Assembly: GCA_016932965.1 (NCBI GenBank)
Contig: JAFGBW010000054.1
Location: 1 to 5,159 of the forward strand
Length of the DNA: 5,159 nucleotides
Origin: Candidatus Auribacterota bacterium
Lineage (GTDB): Bacteria; Auribacterota; JAFGBW01
Reading direction: 5' to 3'
The notes under the pieces were generated by a model, which was not told where the DNA came from, did no database searches, and saw only the letters and a list, made by a program, of their open reading frames with translations. The translations under genes and the position numbers were made by a program. How positions within the stretch are numbered: position 1 is the first letter of the stretch; each line of letters opens with the position of its first letter. Shown in pieces: positions 1 through 5,159 of this stretch.

Positions 1-345
1 CTTTTTTTCTTTAAGCTCTTTAACAAAATGAACAAGAATTTGCCCGACCTGGGTGGGTGTAATTTCGGGGAATTTTGGGGACAATCCCGACGGTTCGAAT
101 CCCGAACCAAAGGGTGTACCCTCAAAAATAGCCTGGTTTTTCGAACTCTCAGCATGATGCATTTTCAAAAGTAGATTTTCTATGTAACTAACGTCAATTG
201 AGCCTGTTTCAAGATTACTTAGGATGTAATCTTCGAGTCTGTCTGCGCTGACCTGTTTCGTTGTACAGACACTCCAGCTTTTCTTATGAGTGGATGTACA
301 ACGGTAATAATAATATTTTGTCTTTTTCCGTACATGATCTTTTTC
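1..345 (-). pseudogene. Serine recombinase C-terminal fragment, 5'-truncated and running off the left edge
   Basis: The minus strand is open for 115 codons from 345 to the window edge. A stop in the same frame lies at 346-348 and there is no plausible start codon; the first Met is near residue 67. Residues 11-16 read YYYYRC, a second Cys follows at residue 27, and then comes KQVSADRLEDYILSNL. Aromatic-run-Cys, a second Cys about ten residues on, then a V-x-A-x-x-L-E helix is the pattern of the distal half of the recombinase zinc beta-ribbon in large serine recombinases (phage, ICE and SCC-type integrases). Residues about 95-115 (TPTQVGQILVHFVKEL) resemble the helix that follows in that family. 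The catalytic resolvase domain, the central recombinase domain and the first CxxC of the ribbon are all missing, since intact lapA sits where they should be. I infer a dead integrase remnant; an assembly join is the alternative. The family call rests on pattern only. Confidence 0.68.
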
Positions 346-355
346 TCAGTTGTGA

Positions 356-577
356 TCATTTCTGTTTATCCAATTCAGGCTTTGGTTTTACGGTTAAATA
401 ACTGTGCAATATCCAGCCAAAAATTCCGCCTAATGCAAAAATGCTGATAAACAGGAATGCGCCGGAAGTGGAAACGGTCCAGGAAAAAAAATAAACATTA
501 ACAACAGCATTGTTTTGAACAATAAAGAGAATAACAAGACAAACCAGAATAAAACCTGTAATCAGTTTATATTTCAT
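356..577 (-). CDS. LapA-domain (DUF1049) small inner-membrane protein
   Basis: This 73-residue protein has two hydrophobic segments, at about residues 5-20 and 39-60. They flank the short polar stretch QNNAVVNVYFFSW, which matches the F-x-x-QN...V-x-x-x-FF-x-W signature of LapA/DUF1049 proteins. The C-terminal tail is short, charged and cytoplasmic (KPKPELDKQK). In Enterobacteria LapA works with LapB (YciM) and FtsH in controlling lipopolysaccharide synthesis through LpxC turnover. Many DUF1049 proteins in other phyla have no tested role, so I give no gene symbol. The start is supported by AAGGAG eight bases upstream, lying inside the end of the receiver gene, and by an ATGA overlap (574-577) with that gene's stop codon. 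This indicates coupled translation. Length is in the usual range for short family members, and the gene looks intact. Confidence 0.85.
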   Translation of the reverse strand: MKYKLITGFILVCLVILFIVQNNAVVNVYFFSWTVSTSGAFLFISIFALGGIFGWILHSYLTVKPKPELDKQK

Positions 578-1026
578 TTGATCTTTCTCCTTATTAATAT
601 TTTTTTATTTTTTTTAAACGCAGCCTCAATCAGATCAACCAGTTCCTGGTCATTGAAAGGTTTTTGTAAAACACCCGCTGTCCCCGGTGCTTTGAGATAC
701 TGTTCTGCTGATTTAAGATTTTTATTGACTGAAATAAAAATAACCGGGAAACGGAAACCGTCCTCGTTGAGTCTTTGCTGCAAGGCAAAGCCATCCATTC
801 CCGGCATGTGCACATCCAGGATAAGGCAGCCTGGTCCAAGATGTTGTACAGAGTTCAGGAATTTTTCCGCCGAAGCAAAGGTTTGCACCTCAAATCCGTA
901 TGTAACCAGCAGAATTTTGAGCGCGCGGCATACTGACTCGTCGTCATCCACGACAAAAACCTGTTTATTCCCGGATGCCATTTTGCCGCCGGCCTTAAGG
1001 GGTGATTTTTCTGTCTTCAGCTTCAT
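574..1026 (-). CDS. FixJ-type single-domain response regulator receiver
   Basis: The protein has up to 150 residues and one CheY-like receiver domain at about residues 21-137. The acidic pocket is D27/D28 in VVDDDESV. The phosphoacceptor is D71 in LILDVHMPGMDG, the switch residue is S99 in VIFIS (Ser instead of the commoner Thr), and K122 lies in the KPF motif. FASAEKFL and the LQKPFNDQEL ending are typical of FixJ/NarL-family receivers. No DNA-binding output domain follows; the chain ends in a very basic tail (KKNKKILIRRKIK). It may therefore act by protein contact or as a phosphate sink. Met1 has no Shine-Dalgarno sequence and lies at the predicted transcription start. Met16 (codon at 979-981) fits family N-termini better and may be the true start. 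No partner histidine kinase is in view. The stop overlaps the lapA start. Confidence 0.92.
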   Translation of the reverse strand: MKLKTEKSPLKAGGKMASGNKQVFVVDDDESVCRALKILLVTYGFEVQTFASAEKFLNSVQHLGPGCLILDVHMPGMDGFALQQRLNEDGFRFPVIFISVNKNLKSAEQYLKAPGTAGVLQKPFNDQELVDLIEAAFKKNKKILIRRKIK

Positions 1027-1032
1027 GATGTC

Positions 1033-1060
1033 ATTATAGGAGTGACAGGAATTAAATCAA
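1033..1060 (-). promoter_or_regulatory. Predicted sigma70-type promoter for the receiver-lapA unit
   Basis: On the minus strand TTGATT (1055-1060) is followed after 16 bases by a perfect TATAAT (1033-1038). The -10 matches consensus fully and the -35 matches at four of six positions. Transcription would start near 1025-1027, at or beside the first ATG of the receiver gene. That gives either a leaderless message or, more likely, use of the internal Met16 start. The call is by consensus only. Confidence 0.5.
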
Positions 1061-1063
1061 TTG

Positions 1064-1073
1064 TACCCGGGTA
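1064..1073. promoter_or_regulatory. Ten-base perfect palindrome TACCCGGGTA, possible operator
   Basis: TACCCGGGTA is self-complementary and lies just upstream of the predicted -35 box of the receiver promoter, in the short gap after glgB. A second small inverted repeat, CCTGA-tc-TCAGG (1079-1090), overlaps the glgB stop codon. Neither is followed by a T-run on the minus strand, so I do not call a terminator. A regulator-binding site is possible, but a 10-base palindrome can arise by chance. Confidence 0.2.
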
Positions 1074-1085
1074 TAATGCCTGATC

Positions 1086-3098
1086 TCAGGATGTAACATT
1101 TTTAAATAATAAAATACTCAATGGAGGAAGTGTCAGCACCAGTGAACAAGGACGCCCGTGAGACGAATCATAAGATGCCTGAATTCCACCTGCATTTCCA
1201 AGTCCGCTGCCTCCGTATATTTGAGCATCACTATTTAACAGTTCTTTCCAAAAATCATGTTGGGGGACTCCCACACGATAGTTGTAACGCGGCACTGGTG
1301 TGAAGTTGCAAACCACAAGAATGTTATTTTGAATTTGCCGGCCGTAAACCTCTTTGCCTGCAGCGGAGTCAGGCTGAAAAAAAAGTTGCGAAGCATCCTT
1401 ACGAACGGAGGTTTCCTGTAACTGAGTTAAGGGAGCTTCAATATTTTTACCCTTGCGCAGGAAACATAAAATGCTTTGCATGGCATCTGTGCAATCTATC
1501 CACTCAAAGCCTTCTTTCTGGCAATCACGTTCATATAAAGCCGGTTGATTCCGATAGGTTTCGTTCAGGTCTTTTACCCAGCGTTGAAGTCCCCGGTGTG
1601 CCCAGCCGTCCAGTAAATGCCAATCCAGACTGATATCGTGGTTCCATTCCTTCCATTGACCGAATTCTCCACCCATAAAAAGAAGTTTTTTCCCCGGTTG
1701 CGAGTACAGGTAACCGTAAAGAAGACGAAGATTGGCAAATTTCTGCCAATAATCTCCAGGCATTTTAGTTAAAAGTGATCCTTTGCCATGGACAACCTCG
1801 TCATGCGAAAGCGGCATGATGAAGTTTTCGTGGAAGGCGTACTGCATGCGAAATGTGATGCTGTTGTGATGATAGGTTCTATGAATCGAATCTTTGGACA
1901 TGTACTCAAGGGTGTCGTGCATCCAGCCCATGTCCCATTTTAAACCAAAACCCAGGCCACCCATGTAGGTGGGTTTGGAAACCATCGGCCAGGAAGTTGA
2001 CTCCTCCGCGATGTTTATAATAGAGGGGTATTCCGAATAGACTTGTTCATTGAAATGACGCAGGAAATTGATAGCCGGGATATTCTCCCGTCCCCCGTAT
2101 TCATTAGGAATCCACTCCCCTTTCTTCCGCGAGTAATCCAGATAGAGCATGGACGCGACGGCGTCAACCCGCAGACCATCAATATGATATTTATCCAGCC
2201 AAAAAAGCGCGTTACTTATAAGGAAATTGCTGACTTCAGGTCGCCCATAATTAAATATAAAAGTGTTCCAGTCGTGATGAACGCCCTGACGCGGATCTGC
2301 ATGTTCATAAAGATGCGTTCCGTCAAAATAACCAAGACCATGTCCATCATTCGGGAAATGCGCCGGCACCCAGTCCAGCATCACGCCGATTCCGTTTTGG
2401 TGCAGGGTATCGATTAGAAATTTGAAATCATCGGGCGTGCCGAAACGGCTTGTAGGAGAAAAGTATCCGGTTGTCTGATATCCCCAGGATCCATCAAACG
2501 GGTGTTCTGTCACAGGAAGAAACTCAACGTGAGTAAATCCCATGCTTTTTATATATTCGACAAGCTCGGGCGCCATTTCCCTGTATGTGAGCCAACGGTT
2601 GTTCTCTTCCGGAACACGTCGCCATGAGCCAAGGTGCACTTCATAAATGGACATTGGCACTTCAAGACCATTGTGATTGGAACGGTTTTTCATCCACTCT
2701 GTGTCCTGCCACTGATAAACTGAATTGTCCCAGACTTTGGACGCAGTCTTGGGTCGGTTTTCACTTGCAAACGCATAGGGATCGGCTTTTTCAACGTGGT
2801 ATTCATTGTAATTGGAATGGATCGAAAATTTATATAATGAGCCCTGTTTCAGGTCCGGGACGAAACATTCCCAGATCCCGGCGTTCCCTTTGAGTGAGAG
2901 AGGGTTTGTATTTTCATCCCACCTGTTGAAGTCCCCAATGACAGATACTTTCCGTGCATTGGGTGCCCAGACAGCGAATCTGACTCCGGTAACGTCATCG
3001 ACTTCAACTAAATGAGCCCCTAACTTATCATAAGTCCGATAATGCCGGCCTTCTTTAATAAGATGCAAGTCAAATTCTGTCAGAAGACCTGCCGTCAT
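1086..3098 (-). CDS. glgB: 1,4-alpha-glucan (glycogen) branching enzyme
   Basis: This cytoplasmic 670-residue enzyme cuts alpha-1,4 glucan chains and re-attaches the piece through an alpha-1,6 link, making the branches of glycogen. An N-terminal CBM48-type beta domain spans about residues 32-115 ([20 protein letters not shown]). The GH13 barrel spans about 145-540. Conserved regions are DWVPAHF (242-248), [12 protein letters not shown] with nucleophile D312, NIAEES with acid/base E365, and [12 protein letters not shown] with D433. The spacing between these three residues matches the E. coli triad (D405, E458, D526, from memory), each shifted by 93. This fits the shorter class without the extra N1 domain. 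The C-terminal beta domain contains [15 protein letters not shown] and YGGSGLGN. Residues about 551-588 look like an insertion. The start has a strong AGGAGG and overlaps the stop of an upstream reading frame as ATGA. No other glycogen gene is in view. Confidence 0.97.
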   Translation of the reverse strand: MTAGLLTEFDLHLIKEGRHYRTYDKLGAHLVEVDDVTGVRFAVWAPNARKVSVIGDFNRWDENTNPLSLKGNAGIWECFVPDLKQGSLYKFSIHSNYNEYHVEKADPYAFASENRPKTASKVWDNSVYQWQDTEWMKNRSNHNGLEVPMSIYEVHLGSWRRVPEENNRWLTYREMAPELVEYIKSMGFTHVEFLPVTEHPFDGSWGYQTTGYFSPTSRFGTPDDFKFLIDTLHQNGIGVMLDWVPAHFPNDGHGLGYFDGTHLYEHADPRQGVHHDWNTFIFNYGRPEVSNFLISNALFWLDKYHIDGLRVDAVASMLYLDYSRKKGEWIPNEYGGRENIPAINFLRHFNEQVYSEYPSIINIAEESTSWPMVSKPTYMGGLGFGLKWDMGWMHDTLEYMSKDSIHRTYHHNSITFRMQYAFHENFIMPLSHDEVVHGKGSLLTKMPGDYWQKFANLRLLYGYLYSQPGKKLLFMGGEFGQWKEWNHDISLDWHLLDGWAHRGLQRWVKDLNETYRNQPALYERDCQKEGFEWIDCTDAMQSILCFLRKGKNIEAPLTQLQETSVRKDASQLFFQPDSAAGKEVYGRQIQNNILVVCNFTPVPRYNYRVGVPQHDFWKELLNSDAQIYGGSGLGNAGGIQASYDSSHGRPCSLVLTLPPLSILLFKNVTS

Positions 3099-3102
3099 TT
3101 CA

Positions 3103-3108
3103 CCTCCT
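3103..3108 (-). promoter_or_regulatory. Strong Shine-Dalgarno for glgB inside the preceding reading frame
   Basis: AGGAGG followed by TGAA and then the glgB ATG is close to the ideal anti-16S match and fixes the glgB start. It also encodes the last residues (EEVK) of the cryptic upstream reading frame, whose TGA overlaps the ATG. Confidence 0.85.
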
Positions 3109-3167
3109 CTGTTTCTTTTTGGAAAACATGTTTTTCCGTGGTCAGACCTGTTATGCCTTGAAGGTGA

Positions 3168-3240
3168 ATTTCAAGCCATGCCGGGAGATTGTTAATTCGT
3201 ACAAAATTTCATAAAGAGCCTTGTCTGGAAGGCTTGAAAT
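3168..3240. repeat. Perfect 10-base inverted repeat upstream of glgB
   Basis: ATTTCAAGCC (3168-3177) and GGCTTGAAAT (3231-3240) are exact reverse complements 53 bases apart. A further CTTGAA at 3157-3162 could compete by pairing with the first arm. The arms lie inside the cryptic small gene, so they may be incidental coding sequence. If transcribed as a leader they could form alternative hairpins ahead of glgB. Confidence 0.3.
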
Positions 3241-3304
3241 ACCAAAGAAAGAAGGCCGGAAGCGATAAAAGGTTTTTTTAAAGGACACGCCTTTTTGGCT
3301 GTTT

Positions 3305-3367
3305 TCATTTTTCTGATTCCTTTTCAAAATAATAAAAAATAATTTCTGTCATGAACTCATCTTCCAT
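3305..3367 (-). CDS. Possible 20-residue micro-ORF downstream of hflC
   Basis: ATG at 3365-3367 opens a 20-codon frame reading MEDEFMTEIIFYYFEKESEK, beginning 17 bases after the hflC stop. Its TGA (3305-3307) overlaps the ATG of the next frame as ATGA. An internal ATG at 3350-3352 (MTEII) is preceded by GGAAGATGAG, a better ribosome site than that of the first ATG. The content is highly acidic with an aromatic core. It could be a tiny peptide, the true N-terminus of the frameshifted gene that follows, or chance. Nothing identifies a function. Confidence 0.25.
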   Translation of the reverse strand: MEDEFMTEIIFYYFEKESEK

Positions 3368-3384
3368 ATTGAATCTTGTTATGA

Positions 3385-4356
3385 TCAATTCTTCTGCACG
3401 ACAGAATCGGGAACGATTCCTTTCAGGTATTTGAATATTTCGCTTTCAGTTGTCAATATCAGTGTTACATCCGGATCTAACACCTTTTTATAGGTGTCCA
3501 TGCTTTTTATAAAAACGTAAAAATCGACGGAGTCCTTGCTTTTGTTATATGCATCGGCATAAATTCCTGTCGCCTTTGCGTCCGCTTCCCCGCGGATTTC
3601 TTCTACACGCTGATAAGCCTCTGACTGAATCCTGTTCATTTCCCTTTCCTTGCCGCCAAGTATTCTTGCAGCTTCTCCGTTACCTTCTGAACGAAATCGT
3701 TCGGCTATCTGCTTTCTCTCGCTGATCATTCTTTCATATATTTTTGTTTTCACGCTATCATTGTAATTGATTCTTTTAAAACGAACATCCAGAAGTTCGA
3801 TTCCAAAAATCTCCAGTTTGGGATAAGCTGCCTTGAAAATTTCACTTTCAACCATTTGTCTTCCCTTGGTTATGGGAACAAGAATTCCGATAGCCTTGTT
3901 GCTGCCGATGATTGATTCATCCTTTAATGGTTCCCGGTTTTTGGTGGTTCGGACTATCTCTATCAATTCATGTTTGGCTACGGCTGTCCTGATTTCCGAA
4001 CCCAGAATGTCGTCAAGCCTTGATTGAGCGCTGCGTTCATCGCGAAGCCTTAAAAAATATTGAAGAGCGTCCTTTATGCGCCACCTTGCAAATGCATCTA
4101 CAGAAATATAAAGTTTGTCCTTTGTCGGCATATCGGTCGGGGCACCATCCCACTCGACTATTCGGGCTTCAATGACATTAACATCCTGTACGAATGGCGT
4201 TTTAAATTTGAGTCCCGCCTTCGTTTCGGGATTCCCAACAGGTTTGCCAAATTGGGTGATAATGACCTGCTTGCCCTCCTTGACTGTATACATGGATGAG
4301 AAAACAGGAATTAAAGTCACTGTTGCGAGTATTAGAATAGCATTGAAATATTTCAT
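3385..4356 (-). CDS. hflC: HflC, membrane prohibitin-family modulator of FtsH protease
   Basis: The protein has 323 residues, close to the E. coli length of about 334. A single N-terminal membrane anchor (residues about 3-20) is followed by the SPFH/prohibitin domain from about residue 24. Recognisable family blocks are VKEGKQVIITQFGKPVG (25-41), GLKFKTPFVQDV (48-59), DKLYISVDAFARWRI (80-94) and GIELLDVRFKRINY (185-198). These are followed by a long charged coiled-coil region (about 199-270), including ERFRSEGNGEAARILG and the EADAKA motif. HflC pairs with HflK in a large periplasm-facing complex that surrounds FtsH and limits its degradation of membrane proteins. The start is placed by AAGGAG, which lies within the end of hflK only two bases upstream of hflC, so the two are surely co-translated. 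The gene looks intact. Confidence 0.96.
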   Translation of the reverse strand: MKYFNAILILATVTLIPVFSSMYTVKEGKQVIITQFGKPVGNPETKAGLKFKTPFVQDVNVIEARIVEWDGAPTDMPTKDKLYISVDAFARWRIKDALQYFLRLRDERSAQSRLDDILGSEIRTAVAKHELIEIVRTTKNREPLKDESIIGSNKAIGILVPITKGRQMVESEIFKAAYPKLEIFGIELLDVRFKRINYNDSVKTKIYERMISERKQIAERFRSEGNGEAARILGGKEREMNRIQSEAYQRVEEIRGEADAKATGIYADAYNKSKDSVDFYVFIKSMDTYKKVLDPDVTLILTTESEIFKYLKGIVPDSVVQKN

Positions 4357-4358
4357 GG

Positions 4359-5159
4359 TTATTCTCCTTTTCCGCTGTTTAATTTCAGGAAAGGAAGTAC
4401 GGACTTTGCATTTTCATCAATAACGGTTTTAGAGCGTATGGCAGGCAGAATCTCCTGCATGGTTTCAAGATAAATCCTGCGTTTTGTGACTTCCGGGGCC
4501 TTTAGGTATTCGGCCAGGACCGCATTGAATCTGGAAACGTCCCCCTGCGCTTCATTGATCCGTCTTAAGCGGTATCCTTCAGCCTCCTGAATTTTTTTGT
4601 CTTTTGTGCCTTCAGCAAGGGGGATGGATTTATTATATTCCCGCCTGGCCTCATTGATTAATTTTTCCTTTTCCTGCTGGGCCTGGTTTACTTCATTAAA
4701 AGAATCCTGAACAGGCTCAGGAGGATTGACATTTTTAAGCTGGACCTGGTCAATGCTCACACCCATTTCGTATTTTTCAGAAAGCTTCTGCATTTTTATC
4801 AGGGACTCGGATTCTATCTCCTGACGTCCGATGGTAAGAACTTCATCAACCGTCCGGTCGCCTACCACTTCCCTCATGACTGATTCAGAAACTGCGCGAA
4901 GCGTCATTTCTGCATTTCTGACTTTAAAAAGGAAATTTTCCGGAATGGCAATTCTGTACTGAACTACCCACTCAACCAGGGCTGCATTGAGATCTCCGGT
5001 TACCATTTGCTTTTCTTTTGTCGTATCAAGTGTGTATTGGCTGGGATTGGTGGCCATCGTCGAAAAAAATCCGAACTCCTGCTTTAACTGCCGCTTTACC
5101 GGAAGAATGGTAACCATGTCTACCCCCCAGGGAATCTTAAACCGTAATCCCGGCGGGAC
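4359..5159 (-). CDS. hflK: HflK, membrane prohibitin-family modulator of FtsH protease (5' end beyond window)
   Basis: The frame stays open through the right edge. Fourteen codons upstream of the first in-window ATG (5115-5117) read VPPGLRFKIPWGVD, a conserved HflK block, so that ATG is internal and the gene enters from outside. The 266 residues seen cover most of the SPFH domain and the C-terminal coiled coil. Blocks include VEWVVQYRI, VVGDRTVDEVLTIGRQEIE and VQLKNVNPPEPVQDSFNEVN, followed by the charged helix QAQQEKEKLINEARREYN. The membrane anchor and any Gly-rich N-terminus are missing; family members are roughly 350-420 residues, so about 100 or more are out of view. The protein pairs with HflC. 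The stop lies two bases before the hflC ATG, and the last codons (GKGE) contain the hflC ribosome site. No sign of damage in the visible part. Confidence 0.96.
   Translation of the reverse strand, partial: VPPGLRFKIPWGVDMVTILPVKRQLKQEFGFFSTMATNPSQYTLDTTKEKQMVTGDLNAALVEWVVQYRIAIPENFLFKVRNAEMTLRAVSESVMREVVGDRTVDEVLTIGRQEIESESLIKMQKLSEKYEMGVSIDQVQLKNVNPPEPVQDSFNEVNQAQQEKEKLINEARREYNKSIPLAEGTKDKKIQEAEGYRLRRINEAQGDVSRFNAVLAEYLKAPEVTKRRIYLETMQEILPAIRSKTVIDENAKSVLPFLKLNSGKGE

Larger units (their letters stand above)
3095..3308 (-). pseudogene. Cryptic small gene before glgB, apparently frameshifted twice; function unknown
   Basis: No single frame spans this stretch, yet three successive frames give protein-like sequence with ordinary codons. 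ATG at 3306-3308, behind AAGGA, begins MKTAKKACPLKK and stops at 3192-3194. At the A7 run (3273-3279) a -1 change enters a frame open to 3151, reading TFYRFRPSFFGISSLPDKAL and then YEILYE. Another -1 change, most plausibly around 3192-3208, enters a frame reading [18 protein letters not shown] and then [15 protein letters not shown]. That frame ends with TGA at 3095-3097, which overlaps the glgB ATG as ATGA. Joined, this gives about 71 residues with no transmembrane segment evident. I do not recognise the family. Two indels in a decaying gene, assembly errors at homopolymers, or recoding could explain it. The ATGA junction and natural codon use argue against random sequence, but this remains inference. 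Confidence 0.42.

Noticed and set aside
219-359. A 46-codon minus-strand frame (begins MITTEKKIMYGKRQ) whose ATG overlaps the lapA stop as ATGA
   Set aside because: It has no Shine-Dalgarno and runs out of frame across the recombinase zinc-ribbon sequence, whose own frame gives clear family motifs.
334-359. Six-base inverted repeat ATGATC/GATCAT over the lapA stop, at the recombinase junction
   Set aside because: Short stem, 14-base loop and no T-run; not enough to call a terminator or an attachment site.
601-616. Poly-T/poly-A tract (A8 and A7 runs on the minus strand) near the receiver 3' end, as a possible terminator or frameshift site
   Set aside because: No hairpin precedes it. A -1 slip would only end the protein a few codons later. 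It simply encodes the Lys-rich tail.
515-1039. Long plus-strand open frame opposite the receiver gene
   Set aside because: Its translation has no family features, is low-complexity at the start, and mirrors the receiver gene, which has all its conserved residues.
2043-2417. Plus-strand open frame of 124 codons inside glgB
   Set aside because: It is antisense to the highly conserved GH13 catalytic regions and has no motif of its own.
3123-3134. Perfect 12-base palindrome AAAACATGTTTT upstream of glgB
   Set aside because: A/T-rich and inside the likely coding frame (EKHVFQ); no T-run or promoter context supports a regulatory role.
3280-3310. AAAGG-loop-CCTTT hairpin considered as the hflC terminator
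   Set aside because: The stem is only five base pairs and is followed on the minus strand by an A-run, not a T-run. It also falls within the cryptic gene.

Overview
All supported genes lie on the minus strand, so transcription runs from position 5159 toward position 1. Paired HflK/HflC prohibitins, a LapA-type membrane protein and a FixJ-type receiver point to a Gram-negative bacterium. The protein style and moderate base composition resemble Desulfobacterota, but that placement is an impression, not a demonstrated result.

Layout in transcription order. (1) hflK, cut by the right edge (4359-5159), and hflC (3385-4356) form a tight pair two bases apart and encode the membrane complex that modulates FtsH proteolysis. 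(2) The 290 bp between hflC and glgB look empty at first, but they contain a chain of short reading frames. A 20-codon frame (3305-3367) overlaps by ATGA a second start at 3308. From there, plausible protein continues only if the frame changes twice by -1. The last segment ends in a TGA that overlaps the glgB start codon, again as ATGA. I read this as a small, probably frameshifted gene coupled to glgB; I cannot name its function. (3) glgB (1086-3098) is a full-length glycogen branching enzyme with all catalytic residues and an apparent extra loop in its C-terminal domain. (4) A 59-bp gap carries a good sigma70-like promoter and a palindrome. (5) A single-domain receiver (574-1026) overlaps lapA (356-577) by ATGA. 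(6) From 345 to the left edge there is an open frame without a start. It matches the distal half of a large serine recombinase zinc ribbon and what follows it: a 5'-truncated remnant of a mobile-element integrase ending 10 bp from lapA.

How the genes relate: hflK-hflC is one operon. The cryptic small gene and glgB form a probable second translationally linked unit, possibly read through from hflC, because I see no convincing terminator between them. The receiver and lapA form a third unit with its own promoter. No other glycogen genes are visible, so glgB looks isolated here. I see no RNA genes, CRISPR array, complete insertion sequence or convincing plus-strand gene. The least ordinary material is the recombinase fragment at the left end and the frameshifted gene hidden before glgB; neither amounts to a clearly new system.
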